A DNA stretch of 64,000 nt from Ignavibacteria bacterium (GTDB lineage Bacteria; Bacteroidota; Ignavibacteria; Tepidaquicellales; Tepidaquicellaceae). The notes under the pieces are model-generated. The model worked only from the letters and a program-made list of their open reading frames with translations. It searched no databases and had not been told where the DNA came from. Each line of letters starts with the position of its first letter. Positions within the stretch are counted from its first letter, which is position 1. A program made the position numbers and the translations under genes. The stretch is taken from positions 124,001 to 188,000 of the forward strand of contig JADJWZ010000008.1 of NCBI GenBank assembly GCA_016716125.1, in the 5' to 3' direction. Positions 46,221-54,781 of this stretch are shown in pieces.

Positions 46221-47348
46221 CTAAGATACAATTTTTCTGATTGTTTCAATAACATAGTTTATATCACTTTCATCCATAGGAACATATAAAGGTATCATAA
46301 AACTGTTATCGCAAAGATCTTCTGATACAGTTAATTTAATTTGATCTCCGGAATTTTTGTAAGCGCTTTCTCTGTGTGAGGTCATTACCCCTTTCCTGAC
46401 TGAGATTCCCGCAGCTAATAGTTTCTGCATCAATTCATTTCTATTTAACGGAGAATTTTCCTTAAGGTATATTGCAAAAGACTGGAAATTGGATTTTCTG
46501 TCTTCAGGTTCTGCCGGAAGTTTTATACAGTCTATTCCGCTTAATCCGGTAATATATTTTCCGGCAATTCTTCTTCTCTCTTCTATGAGTTTATCAAGCC
46601 TGTCAAGCTGCTTAACTCCTATCGCTGCCTGTATGTCTGTCATACGGTAATTGTATCCGGTTTCAAGGTGATCTTCAAATGAAAGATTTTCTGAAATATG
46701 TCTTTCTTTTCCTGATATCGAAATGGCGTGCTGTCTCAGCAGCTTTAATCTTTTGTAATATTCTTTATTGTATGTTGTTATCATACCGCCCTCGCCTGTT
46801 GTAATTACTTTCCTCGGATGAAATGAAAAACATACGAGTTCAGAATGAACACCGATTTTTTCTCCTTTATATTCAGAACCAATCGCGCAGGCAGCATCTT
46901 CAATAAGTTTTAGATTATTCTCTTTACAAATTCTTTGAAATGCTTCAATGTCAGCCGGCATCCCGATCTGATGAACCAGCAGTACCGCTTTAGTTTTTTT
47001 TGTAATTAACTTCTTTACATGCTCCGGATCCAGATTGTAATCATGCTGCGATACTTCTGCAAATACAGGTTCAGCTCCTGTATAAACAATTGAATTAGCT
47101 GTTGCAATATAACTCATCGAAGGACAGATCACTTCATCTCCGGTTTTTATCCCGGATACGATCATCGCAAGATGTAATGCATTTGTGCAGTTCGAAACTG
47201 CAATGGAAAATTTCGAACCAGTATATTCACAGAATTTTTTTTCAAACTCCTCAACTCTCTCGCCCTGCGCCACCCATCCGGACAGAATTGTATCATAAGC
47301 GTTTTGCGCTTCCTCTTTGCCTAAAAATGGTTTTGCTATTGGTATCAA
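46221..47348 (-). CDS. DegT/DnrJ/EryC1/StrS sugar aminotransferase
   Basis: A 375-residue PLP enzyme with PLP lysine K180 in SFHPRK, cofactor motif EDAACAIGS (150-158) and N-terminal IPIAKPFLGKEE. TTG start at 47348, since IPIAKPF is the conserved beginning. It follows a Gfo/Idh/MocA oxidoreductase gene by 10 bp; such pairs often oxidise a sugar at C3 (or C4) and then aminate it, yielding 3-amino-3-deoxy sugars. Which keto-sugar it acts on is inferred from that pairing. Confidence 0.87.
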   Translation of the reverse strand: MIPIAKPFLGKEEAQNAYDTILSGWVAQGERVEEFEKKFCEYTGSKFSIAVSNCTNALHLAMIVSGIKTGDEVICPSMSYIATANSIVYTGAEPVFAEVSQHDYNLDPEHVKKLITKKTKAVLLVHQIGMPADIEAFQRICKENNLKLIEDAACAIGSEYKGEKIGVHSELVCFSFHPRKVITTGEGGMITTYNKEYYKRLKLLRQHAISISGKERHISENLSFEDHLETGYNYRMTDIQAAIGVKQLDRLDKLIEERRRIAGKYITGLSGIDCIKLPAEPEDRKSNFQSFAIYLKENSPLNRNELMQKLLAAGISVRKGVMTSHRESAYKNSGDQIKLTVSEDLCDNSFMIPLYVPMDESDINYVIETIRKIVS

Positions 47349-47358
47349 GAATTTTAAT

Positions 47359-48360
47359 TTATATTTTTATTTCCGCGCCTTTATCTTTTATTGACCTCTG
47401 TGAAGCTTCCAGTATTTTTAATACTTCCAGCCCCGAATATTTATCAGATAAAGGACTGATTCCTTTTTCAATTGCACTCTTAAAATCCATTGCCATCATT
47501 GTCAGTGCTTCTTTCGTTTCAAGCTTAGGTATATAAATATCACCCGCTCTGTAATCTACAAGTATTCTTGTTTTGTCTTCGTCAGTCTTATGTTCATAAC
47601 CTGTATCATAAACCTTTACTTTCTCCGTCGGCTCAAGATCATTGAAAACTATCATTCTCTTATCTCCGCCAATCAGCATCATTCTTATCTTTACAGGTGA
47701 TGACCATGAACAATTAAAATGCGCTATAAATCCTGAATCATATTTTACCGTCAGATATGCAATGTTCTCAATTCCGTTTCCCGTATGTGATACTCCTGTC
47801 GCCTGTACACTGACCGGCTTTTCATCTATAAGATAATTCAAAATTGAAATGTCATGTGTTGCCAGATCCCAAAGCACGTTTACGTCCGGTTGAAATAAAC
47901 CGAGATTGATCCTTGTTGAATCAAAGTATTTTATATTACCAATCTGATCCTGCTCTATCAGTTCTTTCATTTTCCTGACTGCTCCGGTATAAAGATAAGT
48001 ATGATCGACCATTAGTACTTTCCCCGTCTTCTCTGAAATGTTTATCAGCTCTTCCGCCTGTTTCCGGTCTGATGCCATTGGCTTTTCCACCATTACATGC
48101 TTTCCGTTTTCAAGGGATCTCTTTGTAAATTCATAATGAGTAAATACCGGCGTCGCTATTACGACTGCATCAATTTCTTTATCATCTGTTATGCCGGCAG
48201 GATCAGTACAGAATTCGGCTTTCGGACAAAGTTTATCAAGGAATTGTTTTCTTTCTGCTCTCTGATCCGAAACTTTGACTAATTCCGCTCCATCCAGATT
48301 TGCAAAATTTCTGACTAAATTTGTTCCCCAGTAACCGAAGCCTATGATTCCGATCTTCAT
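47359..48360 (-). CDS. Gfo/Idh/MocA family NAD(P)-dependent sugar oxidoreductase
   Basis: The 333-residue protein has the nucleotide-binding GFGYWG (7-12), ATPVFTHYE, and the conserved E92-K93-P94 (VEKPMA) that positions the catalytic lysine. The later LWDLATHDISILNYL segment holds the D-x-x-x-H dyad. Proteins of the WbpB/WlbA kind oxidise UDP-sugars at C3 for a partnered aminotransferase, and the flanking genes here are both DegT aminotransferases. Its gene lies 14 bp after the upstream aminotransferase. Confidence 0.87.
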   Translation of the reverse strand: MKIGIIGFGYWGTNLVRNFANLDGAELVKVSDQRAERKQFLDKLCPKAEFCTDPAGITDDKEIDAVVIATPVFTHYEFTKRSLENGKHVMVEKPMASDRKQAEELINISEKTGKVLMVDHTYLYTGAVRKMKELIEQDQIGNIKYFDSTRINLGLFQPDVNVLWDLATHDISILNYLIDEKPVSVQATGVSHTGNGIENIAYLTVKYDSGFIAHFNCSWSSPVKIRMMLIGGDKRMIVFNDLEPTEKVKVYDTGYEHKTDEDKTRILVDYRAGDIYIPKLETKEALTMMAMDFKSAIEKGISPLSDKYSGLEVLKILEASQRSIKDKGAEIKI

Positions 48361-48374
48361 AAAATATTAAAATA

Positions 48375-49490
48375 TTATTTGAGTATTTCTTTTAATTGTT
48401 CTGACACTCTGCTGATCTGCTCATCAGTTACACCAAGACCGCTCGGTATATAAAATCCATAATCACCCAGATAATCAGAGACAGGATACTCTTCATTTTT
48501 AAAAAGTCCCGCTTTCTGAAATACCGGCTGTCTGTGCATCGGGTAAAAGAATGGTCTTGTGCCGATTTTTCTGTCAGAAAGTACTTTCATTATTTCTTCT
48601 CCATTCATTCCCGCCTCTTTCTTAAGCAGTATCCCGTAAACCCAGTAAATATTTTTCGAATAATCCGTTTCTTCCAAAGGGATCTGAATGGATTCTATAT
48701 CTTTCAATTCCTCCGTATACCTTCTGCCAATATATTTTTTCTTCTCTATAAAATTATCGATCTGTTCAAACTGAGCCACTCCCAGCGCTGCCTGTAAATT
48801 TGTCATCCGAAAATTATATCCAAGCTCATCATGTACAAATCTTTTTCCCCGCTTGAAACAAAGATTCCTCAATGACTTACATCTTTCTGCTGTCACCGGA
48901 TCATCCGTCAGTATCATTCCGCCTTCTCCAGTTGTTATATGCTTGTTGGGATAAAAGCTGAATGTACTTACGTTTCCGAAACTTCCGCATATTTTTCCTT
49001 TATATGTCTGACCGATCAGTTCAGCAGCGTCCTCAATAATTTTTAATTCGTATTCATCGGCGATCTTCTGTATCGGATCCATATCAACCGGCAAACCGTA
49101 AATATGCACTGCCATTATTGCTTTCGTACGCGAAGTAATTTTTTTTCTTACTTCATCCGGATTCATATTCCAGGTATAGGGATCCGAATCTGTCAAAACC
49201 GGCGTTCCTCCTGCTCTGATTACTGCTGATGCGCATGATATAATAGTGAATGACGGCATTATTACTTCATCGCCTTTTTCAAGATCAAGTGAGATCATTG
49301 CAGCTTCAAGAGCTGCGGTGCCGTTACATACTGCAACTCCGTATTTACGCCCGCAGTATGCTGCAAACTTTTTTTCAAATTCATTTACAAATGGACCTTC
49401 TGAGGAAATCCATCCTGTATCTATACACTCATTAAGATACTTTTTTTCATTGCCCGAAAGGAGCGGCTCATTTACCGGTATAAATTCCAA
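48375..49490 (-). CDS. Perosamine-synthase-like DegT/DnrJ aminotransferase
   Basis: A 371-residue PLP enzyme. The N-terminus (IPVNEPLLSGNEKKYLNECI), SSEGPFVNEFEKKFA, SFTIISCASAVIRAGGTPVLTD and YGLPVDMDPI agree well with GDP-perosamine synthases (RfbE/Per), with lysine K183 in SFYPNK. They convert GDP-4-keto-6-deoxymannose to GDP-perosamine, which can be N-acylated. A GDP-mannose dehydratase is not in the window. A related 4-amino sugar is possible. TTG start at 49490. Confidence 0.82.
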   Translation of the reverse strand: MEFIPVNEPLLSGNEKKYLNECIDTGWISSEGPFVNEFEKKFAAYCGRKYGVAVCNGTAALEAAMISLDLEKGDEVIMPSFTIISCASAVIRAGGTPVLTDSDPYTWNMNPDEVRKKITSRTKAIMAVHIYGLPVDMDPIQKIADEYELKIIEDAAELIGQTYKGKICGSFGNVSTFSFYPNKHITTGEGGMILTDDPVTAERCKSLRNLCFKRGKRFVHDELGYNFRMTNLQAALGVAQFEQIDNFIEKKKYIGRRYTEELKDIESIQIPLEETDYSKNIYWVYGILLKKEAGMNGEEIMKVLSDRKIGTRPFFYPMHRQPVFQKAGLFKNEEYPVSDYLGDYGFYIPSGLGVTDEQISRVSEQLKEILK

Positions 49491-49491
49491 T

Positions 49492-49920
49492 TTATTTTAT
49501 CCTGATTTTATCTTCCGGAATTGATTCGAATCTTGTCTTGTCTGCATCGCCTGCATAAGGTCCCTGCTTTACTTCTATCATCTCAATCTCTTCAAGTACT
49601 TCAAAACCGTGTCCACCTGTAGCAAGAAGTATTACATCACCTGCTTTAAGTATCCTGCTCTCCAGATAATTCTGATCATCATCATAAAAATCTACCCGGA
49701 GTTTTCCGCTTTTCAGAAAAAGGACTTCCTGTGTATATTGCACTTGCCTCTCTACCGGATTATGAACATGAGGCTCGATTACTTTTCCGGCAGGATGATG
49801 CATATATGCCAGCTGCTGTGAAAGATCATTCGAAGTAAAAAAATGTATTCCGTCTTTTCTGAATTCCGCCGGAATTATTATTGCTAATAGTTTCTCTTTA
49901 TGTTTTAAATATTCTATCAT
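49492..49920 (-). CDS. Small cupin protein
   Basis: This 142-residue protein has a single cupin domain: PHVHNPVERQVQYTQEVLFLKSGKLRVDFYDD matches motif 1 (H-x-H ... E ... G), and ILKAGDVILLATGGHGFEVL matches motif 2 (G-D ... H). Such proteins in glycan loci include sugar epimerases/isomerases and WxcM-like ketoisomerases; which one this is cannot be decided. It lies one base before the perosamine-synthase-like gene start, with 5 bp to the upstream glycosyltransferase gene. Confidence 0.78.
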   Translation of the reverse strand: MIEYLKHKEKLLAIIIPAEFRKDGIHFFTSNDLSQQLAYMHHPAGKVIEPHVHNPVERQVQYTQEVLFLKSGKLRVDFYDDDQNYLESRILKAGDVILLATGGHGFEVLEEIEMIEVKQGPYAGDADKTRFESIPEDKIRIK

Positions 49921-49925
49921 AATTT

Positions 49926-51065
49926 TTATTTTGCTTCAGGTTCAAATTTAGTAAAATAACTTTCTCTTAATAAACCGCTCAGATCTTTCATAAGATTATC
50001 ATAATTATAATTTGATTTAATGTACTCCTGCCCCTTCTTAGCAATTTCTTCTCTTTCTGCATCATTACTTAGAAAATATTTTATTCTTTCTTTACAATCT
50101 TCGTCGCTTCCAAATGTTGCAAATACATTCTCCGGAAAATTTCTTTTAAGTGTTTCCGATTCTCTGGTCAGCAAAAGCGAACCTACGCCCATTACTTCGA
50201 ATATTCTCTGATTAACTCCCTCCCCGTCAGCCATATCTACGTAATCATTTACAACTATTTTTGAATCTTTATATATCTGCAGCATATCAAGTCCGGATGT
50301 TATTCCCTGCCATGCTTTTATTATTAAACTATCTTTCGGGAATTCATCCTCGATATATCCCCACCATTTAAAATTTTCCATCTCTGAAAGTTTTTCAATT
50401 AGCTTAGTTCTTTTCTTCCAGAATCTTTTCCCGACTCCGCCTATAAAAGTTACATCAAATTTCTTTTCACCTGCTTTAAGTTCGTCAAGTATTCTAAAAT
50501 CAAATCCATTATGGTTTATAATGGAATTTACATTATTTATTTCAAAAAATTTTTTGTAAACCATTGTTGAAGTCAGGATTAGATCCCAGTCCGAAGGAGC
50601 CCACTTGTACGGAAGAGGCGCCGCTAATCTTGATACTATCAGAGAATGTTTACCTGAATTCTTCCAAAGATCACTCGGGATTCCTGTTTGCTCCCTTACA
50701 AATATTACATCAGGCTTATATAACTTTATGTAATCGGATATTACATTCAGTTTTCTCCTGTTCTTTACAGGTCTGATCAGATTCTTTATTCTGTCAGTTG
50801 AATTTATAATCCCTAATTTGTTCCCGTATAATTCATCAGCTACTTTCTTCAGATAAATATCTGTTACAAAAAATTCTTCCGCTTCCCATCCGTGTTTCCT
50901 GAAATAGTATGTATAAAAATCCGAGAAATTTGAACGCAGCGAAATGATCCAGTCAAGCGTTTCCTTTCGTCCCATTTTTTCGATCTCATCTTTGTTAGTT
51001 ACTATTTTAGTCTTTAGATATGCTTCAGGATTTATTGTGTCAAATTTCAGCAGCCTAAGTTTCAA
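49926..51065 (-). CDS. CgeB/Glyco_trans_1_2-like glycosyltransferase
   Basis: A 379-residue GT-B-like protein. The C-terminal half (GVNQRIFEVMGVGSLLLTRE, then GQEYIKSNYNYDNLM) follows the Glyco_trans_1_2 pattern seen in CgeB proteins, with the conserved E in QRIFEVMGVG. The start is TTG at 51065; a TAA stop in frame lies immediately upstream and a perfect AAGGAGG precedes it by 11 bases, so this is the only usable start. It may open a new transcript, as a promoter-like sequence lies in the 123-bp gap before it. Confidence 0.8.
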   Translation of the reverse strand: MKLRLLKFDTINPEAYLKTKIVTNKDEIEKMGRKETLDWIISLRSNFSDFYTYYFRKHGWEAEEFFVTDIYLKKVADELYGNKLGIINSTDRIKNLIRPVKNRRKLNVISDYIKLYKPDVIFVREQTGIPSDLWKNSGKHSLIVSRLAAPLPYKWAPSDWDLILTSTMVYKKFFEINNVNSIINHNGFDFRILDELKAGEKKFDVTFIGGVGKRFWKKRTKLIEKLSEMENFKWWGYIEDEFPKDSLIIKAWQGITSGLDMLQIYKDSKIVVNDYVDMADGEGVNQRIFEVMGVGSLLLTRESETLKRNFPENVFATFGSDEDCKERIKYFLSNDAEREEIAKKGQEYIKSNYNYDNLMKDLSGLLRESYFTKFEPEAK

Positions 51066-51076
51066 TTAATTATGAA

Positions 51077-51083
51077 CCTCCTT
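51077..51083 (-). promoter_or_regulatory. Strong Shine-Dalgarno before the CgeB-like gene
   Basis: AAGGAGG on the minus strand, complementary to the 16S 3' end, lies 11 bases before the TTG start at 51065. Most other genes in the operon have no visible site of this strength, which hints that this gene needs independent translation initiation. Confidence 0.55.
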
Positions 51084-51094
51084 AAAAATTTCTT

Positions 51095-51109
51095 TATTGT
51101 ATAACAATA
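51095..51109. promoter_or_regulatory. Perfect inverted repeat (6-bp arms, 3-base spacer) in 5' leader
   Basis: TATTGT and ACAATA flank a 3-base spacer in the leader between the promoter-like sequence and the Shine-Dalgarno site. It is a candidate operator or small hairpin. AT-rich repeats of this size also arise by chance. Confidence 0.3.
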
Positions 51110-51143
51110 CATCTTTAATTACTCCGGGATTCGAACTATGATC

Positions 51144-51173
51144 ATTGTATGAAAGAATTAAAAATTTTTTCAA
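51144..51173 (-). promoter_or_regulatory. Sigma70-like promoter candidate
   Basis: On the minus strand TTGAAA (51173-51168) and TACAAT (51149-51144) are separated by 18 bases, about 79 bases before the TTG start at 51065. This falls in the 123-bp gap after the ABC transporter gene, one of the few gaps in the locus long enough to hold a promoter. Whether this lineage uses such boxes is not known. Confidence 0.4.
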
Positions 51174-51188
51174 GAATATAATTTTTTA

Positions 51189-52472
51189 TTAATCATTTAA
51201 AAACCATTCATGTTCAAACAACACACTTCTGTGAGTTGACGGTACTATCTTTCCCGTATTATAAAAATCACCGTCTTCAACTGTCAGAGTTACTGCTTCC
51301 TGAATCCAGTCCTGCAGTATTCCGTTTTGATACACAATTAAATTTAAAAGATATAATCCTGAAGTAATGGGAAGCTTATCCAGAACACAAGTGAAATATC
51401 CTTCCTGGGAAATAGAATCAAATGCATATGAGGAAATTCCGTTACCCATTACTGTTACAAGAAAACCGTCTGATCTCGACATTGCAATTGCCGTTGTAAT
51501 GTTTTTCGGATCCGGATTCTTTATACATTTATAATGTATTCTGAATTTCACTTTCTGTCCTGATATAGCAATGTCAATTTTTTCGTTATTATTATTCATC
51601 ATCTCAAAATTAATAAGTCTTATCATTCCTTCACCATTTCTATCTGTCCTTTCCGCGAGATTTATCTCTGTCTTTTCCATTCTATTTATTATATAATGCT
51701 GTATTCCGTCACTTGTCGGACCCTTCGGAAAATCTATCTGTCCGTTTTTTAAAACTACTACATTAGTGCAAAGCTTTGACATTATTGCCATGTTGTGACT
51801 TACAAATAACACCGTCCTGCCCTCTTTTTGTGAAACACTCTGCATTTTTCCCAGACACTTCTTCTGGAATTCAGCGTCACCGACAGCAAGCACTTCATCA
51901 ACAACTAATATCTCGGGATCAAGATGAGCAGCTACGGCAAACGCAAGTCTTACATGCATTCCTGAAGAATACCTTTTTACAGGTGTGTCAATATAACTTC
52001 CGATTCCGGAGAACTCGACTATCTCTTCAAATTTACTTTTTATTTCCCACTGTGTCATTCCGAGTATTGTGCCGTTAAGAAAAACATTTTCCCTGCCCGT
52101 AAGATCCTGATGAAATCCGGTGCCGACTTCTAGAAGAGACGCTACTCGTCCTTTAATTTTAATGATTCCTTTTGTCGGTGAAGTTACTCTCGAAAGAATT
52201 TTCAGAAGCGTTGATTTCCCGGCGCCGTTCTTCCCAATTATACCCAATATCTCTCCTTCATTAACATCGAAACTTATATCTTTCAGTGCCCATACGAAAT
52301 CTCCTTTTACTCCGGAAGTTCTGTTGTTGATTTTACCAATCTTAGAAAACGGATCTTCTTTTTTTGTTATACGCGCAATGAATCTGTTAAGATCCTGAAC
52401 AATAGATTTACTTGAAATTATTCCAAGCCGGTACAGTTTTGATATATTCTCAACTTTTATAACTGTACTCAT
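51189..52472 (-). CDS. Wzt/TagH-like ABC transporter ATP-binding protein with C-terminal substrate domain
   Basis: A 427-residue ATPase. Walker A GKNGAGKST is at 80-88, the signature YSSGM at 168-172, Walker B ILVVDE at 188-193 and the switch histidine H226. After residue 270 a beta-rich domain of about 155 residues follows, like the Wzt C-terminal glycan-binding domain. Proteins of this kind energise export of lipid-linked polysaccharide with a Wzm permease; no permease gene is in the window. Its ATG overlaps the stop of the RMD-like gene (ATGA). Gene order with an RMD-like protein resembles the A-band rhamnan locus. Confidence 0.92.
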   Translation of the reverse strand: MSTVIKVENISKLYRLGIISSKSIVQDLNRFIARITKKEDPFSKIGKINNRTSGVKGDFVWALKDISFDVNEGEILGIIGKNGAGKSTLLKILSRVTSPTKGIIKIKGRVASLLEVGTGFHQDLTGRENVFLNGTILGMTQWEIKSKFEEIVEFSGIGSYIDTPVKRYSSGMHVRLAFAVAAHLDPEILVVDEVLAVGDAEFQKKCLGKMQSVSQKEGRTVLFVSHNMAIMSKLCTNVVVLKNGQIDFPKGPTSDGIQHYIINRMEKTEINLAERTDRNGEGMIRLINFEMMNNNNEKIDIAISGQKVKFRIHYKCIKNPDPKNITTAIAMSRSDGFLVTVMGNGISSYAFDSISQEGYFTCVLDKLPITSGLYLLNLIVYQNGILQDWIQEAVTLTVEDGDFYNTGKIVPSTHRSVLFEHEWFLND

Positions 52473-53488
52473 ATAATTGTGTTTTTCCCTTTCGCTGTAA
52501 ATTCGTTTTTTATCAGATAATAATTTAATACATCCGTTAGACTTTCTTCCAGTGGTATTTCATTATTCCACTGAATGTCAGATTTAATTTTTCTGTTAGA
52601 ACCTATTATAACCGGATTATCTTTCGGTCTCCTCAGACTTCTGTCTTCCTTGATCGTAATGTCCAGTTTCAGTTTATGACTCATTATTTCAATTATATTC
52701 TTCAGGGATATACCATATCCGCTGCAAATGTTATATACTTCACCTTTTTTTCCTTCTCTGAACAGCTGAAAATATGCTTTCACCACATCCCGAACATCAA
52801 TGAAATCTCTGATGATAGTTACATCACCTGCAACTATAAATTCACTTTTTCTCTTTTGTAAAAGTTCAACTAATTGCTTTGCAAATGATGCTACCGCAAA
52901 TTTTTCATTCTGACCTGCGCCGATGTGATTAAATGATCTTGTCAGTATAATATCCAGACCGTGTACTTCAACATATAATTTTGCCAACATCTCCTGTGAC
53001 AGTCTGGCTATCCCAAACGGACTGGTTGGGTTTGGAATATTATCTTCAGAAAGCGGGAGATCGGAAATTTTTACATCACCATATTCTTCAGAAGATCCTA
53101 CGGAAATTATTCTGCAATTGCTGCCTATAGCCCGGACTACTTCAAGCAGGTTTAGAAAAATATTTACATTGTTCTGAAAACTGTTGCATGGATTATTCCA
53201 GCTGCCTGCTACACTGCTGAATGAAGCCAAATGAAGTATATAGTCCGGTCTGAAATCATAAACAAGTTTGCACAATTTTTCCCTGTCTCTGAGATCTGTC
53301 CTTTGAAAATTGATTTTTAATTTCCTGTACAGGTCAAATCTCATATCCGGTTCTCTATGATCTATACCAAGTAACTCAGCTTCGGAATTTCTGCTGCCCA
53401 GATATTCAATAAAATTTCTGCTTACAAATCCCGAGAATCCTGTAATAAGATATTTCCTGCAGTCCGGATTATTTTTTCTTTCACTCAA
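52469..53488 (-). CDS. GDP-6-deoxy-4-ketomannose reductase-like (RMD-type) SDR with altered active site
   Basis: The 339-residue protein is an extended SDR most like GDP-mannose dehydratase/RMD proteins: ITGFSGFVSRNF (15-26), HLASFSSV, GSSEEYGDV (131-139), a PTSPFGIARLSQE stretch and TRSFNHIGAGQ. Where family members have Y-x-x-x-K it has F158 and R162, and the third glycine of the G-x-x-G-x-x-G motif is S23. So the usual catalytic pair is missing, unless the arginine and another residue substitute. It may be a non-catalytic or altered member. It sits between DUF4910 and the Wzt gene. TTG start at 53488. Confidence 0.8.
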   Translation of the reverse strand: MSERKNNPDCRKYLITGFSGFVSRNFIEYLGSRNSEAELLGIDHREPDMRFDLYRKLKINFQRTDLRDREKLCKLVYDFRPDYILHLASFSSVAGSWNNPCNSFQNNVNIFLNLLEVVRAIGSNCRIISVGSSEEYGDVKISDLPLSEDNIPNPTSPFGIARLSQEMLAKLYVEVHGLDIILTRSFNHIGAGQNEKFAVASFAKQLVELLQKRKSEFIVAGDVTIIRDFIDVRDVVKAYFQLFREGKKGEVYNICSGYGISLKNIIEIMSHKLKLDITIKEDRSLRRPKDNPVIIGSNRKIKSDIQWNNEIPLEESLTDVLNYYLIKNEFTAKGKNTII

Positions 53489-53494
53489 ATTTTA

Positions 53495-54781
53495 TTAACC
53501 TTCTCCGGTAATATTCAGTAATCCTTTCTTCGATAATTTCACAGCCGCTTCCGCTAATAATTCAAATTTTAATCCGCTTCTCTCTGAAATTTTTATCAGA
53601 TCATTTGTTCCGTCTGATAAATTCAGCATCCACATCATGGCATTAACAAATTCTGTCGTATCTTTCTGCGAACCAATAGTAGGATATAATCCCCTCTTTC
53701 CAAGCTGCGGCTCACATTCAGGTTTTGTATTTGTATAGATATTATTCGTCTCAAGTACGTTTATTATTTCAATATATTTCAAAACAGACTCTTCCATTTT
53801 TTTAAACGAAAGGAAATTTCTGTTATCGGCGGAAGTATGATACTCTTTGTAATTTCCGTATCTTGTCCGCATAAGCGATCCAACAGGTAAATTAAATCCC
53901 GGTGAACAGTACTGTCTTTCATCACTGCCTGTCGGGAAAAAATCTTCAACAGTGTATTTCCTTTCAGTCTGCTTTAAAACTATCTCTGCAGCTCTGTCCG
54001 AAATACTGTTTCCAATTCTGCTTCTCTTATAAGTAAAATTTCCCCTGTCACCAATACAGGTCACTACATATCCTGCATGTAGTTTTTCCTTTAATTCTTT
54101 ACCGTGAACCGATAAATACCATATCGCACCTATTGTCTCAGGTAAAAATAAAAATCTGTAAGTGAAACTTCTGTCTTCTTTCTTTCTTAATTCATTATAA
54201 ATATATGCTGTCACAAGAGGACCTGATAATTCGTTGTTTGCCATTGACGGATGACAGATATATGTGGAGAATAAAATTTCCTTTTCACTTTTACCCGGTA
54301 ATACTGCTTCACCTGCTGTCATAAAACCTTTGGGATTTTTGTCTGCATCGATGCAAACTTCATATTCATCTTTTTTCAGTTTTCTGAACTGCTTATGACT
54401 CATGCAGAATCCGCTGCGCGATGCGTAATACGATGTAAGATATGGAATAACTCCGGGCTGATCCGGCAAAGTGTAAACGTATTTTGTCAGTTCTTCAAGA
54501 TTCATTTTACCTTGTAGTTTTTCTGAATATCCGAGCACATGAAGATTATTTTCTTTGAAATCAATTATTTTTTTCCCCGAACTGTCCTTAACCCAGGCAT
54601 CCTTTATATTCCATTCAGATGGGACAGTCCAGTCGAAACATTCAGTTCCGGAAGGAACTTCAGTTATTTTGATATCAATTATCTCAGATAATATTTTCAG
54701 AGTTTCCCTGTTGCCGTCTCCTGTCAGACTCCTGCAGATGGGCCATAATCTGTCGAAATATTTTTCTATCTCTTTTTTCAA
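53495..54781 (-). CDS. DUF4910 aminopeptidase-like (M28-fold) protein
   Basis: A 428-residue protein of the DUF4910 (DUF2172-containing) family. Conserved parts include LWPICRSLTGDGNRETL (12-28), STYICHPSMANNELSGP (172-188; H177, N182/N183, E184) and TGSDERQYC plus YHTSADN, positions that match metal ligands of M28 aminopeptidases, with a winged-helix-like tail from about 375. Family members are common in glycan and secondary-metabolite loci, but their substrate is not established. The TTG start at 54781 shares bases with the TGA of the AAC(3)-like gene. It may act with the acyltransferase. Confidence 0.83.
   Translation of the reverse strand: MKKEIEKYFDRLWPICRSLTGDGNRETLKILSEIIDIKITEVPSGTECFDWTVPSEWNIKDAWVKDSSGKKIIDFKENNLHVLGYSEKLQGKMNLEELTKYVYTLPDQPGVIPYLTSYYASRSGFCMSHKQFRKLKKDEYEVCIDADKNPKGFMTAGEAVLPGKSEKEILFSTYICHPSMANNELSGPLVTAYIYNELRKKEDRSFTYRFLFLPETIGAIWYLSVHGKELKEKLHAGYVVTCIGDRGNFTYKRSRIGNSISDRAAEIVLKQTERKYTVEDFFPTGSDERQYCSPGFNLPVGSLMRTRYGNYKEYHTSADNRNFLSFKKMEESVLKYIEIINVLETNNIYTNTKPECEPQLGKRGLYPTIGSQKDTTEFVNAMMWMLNLSDGTNDLIKISERSGLKFELLAEAAVKLSKKGLLNITGEG

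Noticed and set aside
51121..51140. T-loop-like TTCGAAT with CCCGG on the minus strand, resembling the 3' part of a tRNA
   Set aside because: The bases before it (CATAG) do not pair with those after it (CCCGG), and there is no acceptor, D or anticodon arm around it. Not a tRNA; a tRNA-derived attachment site is not supported either.
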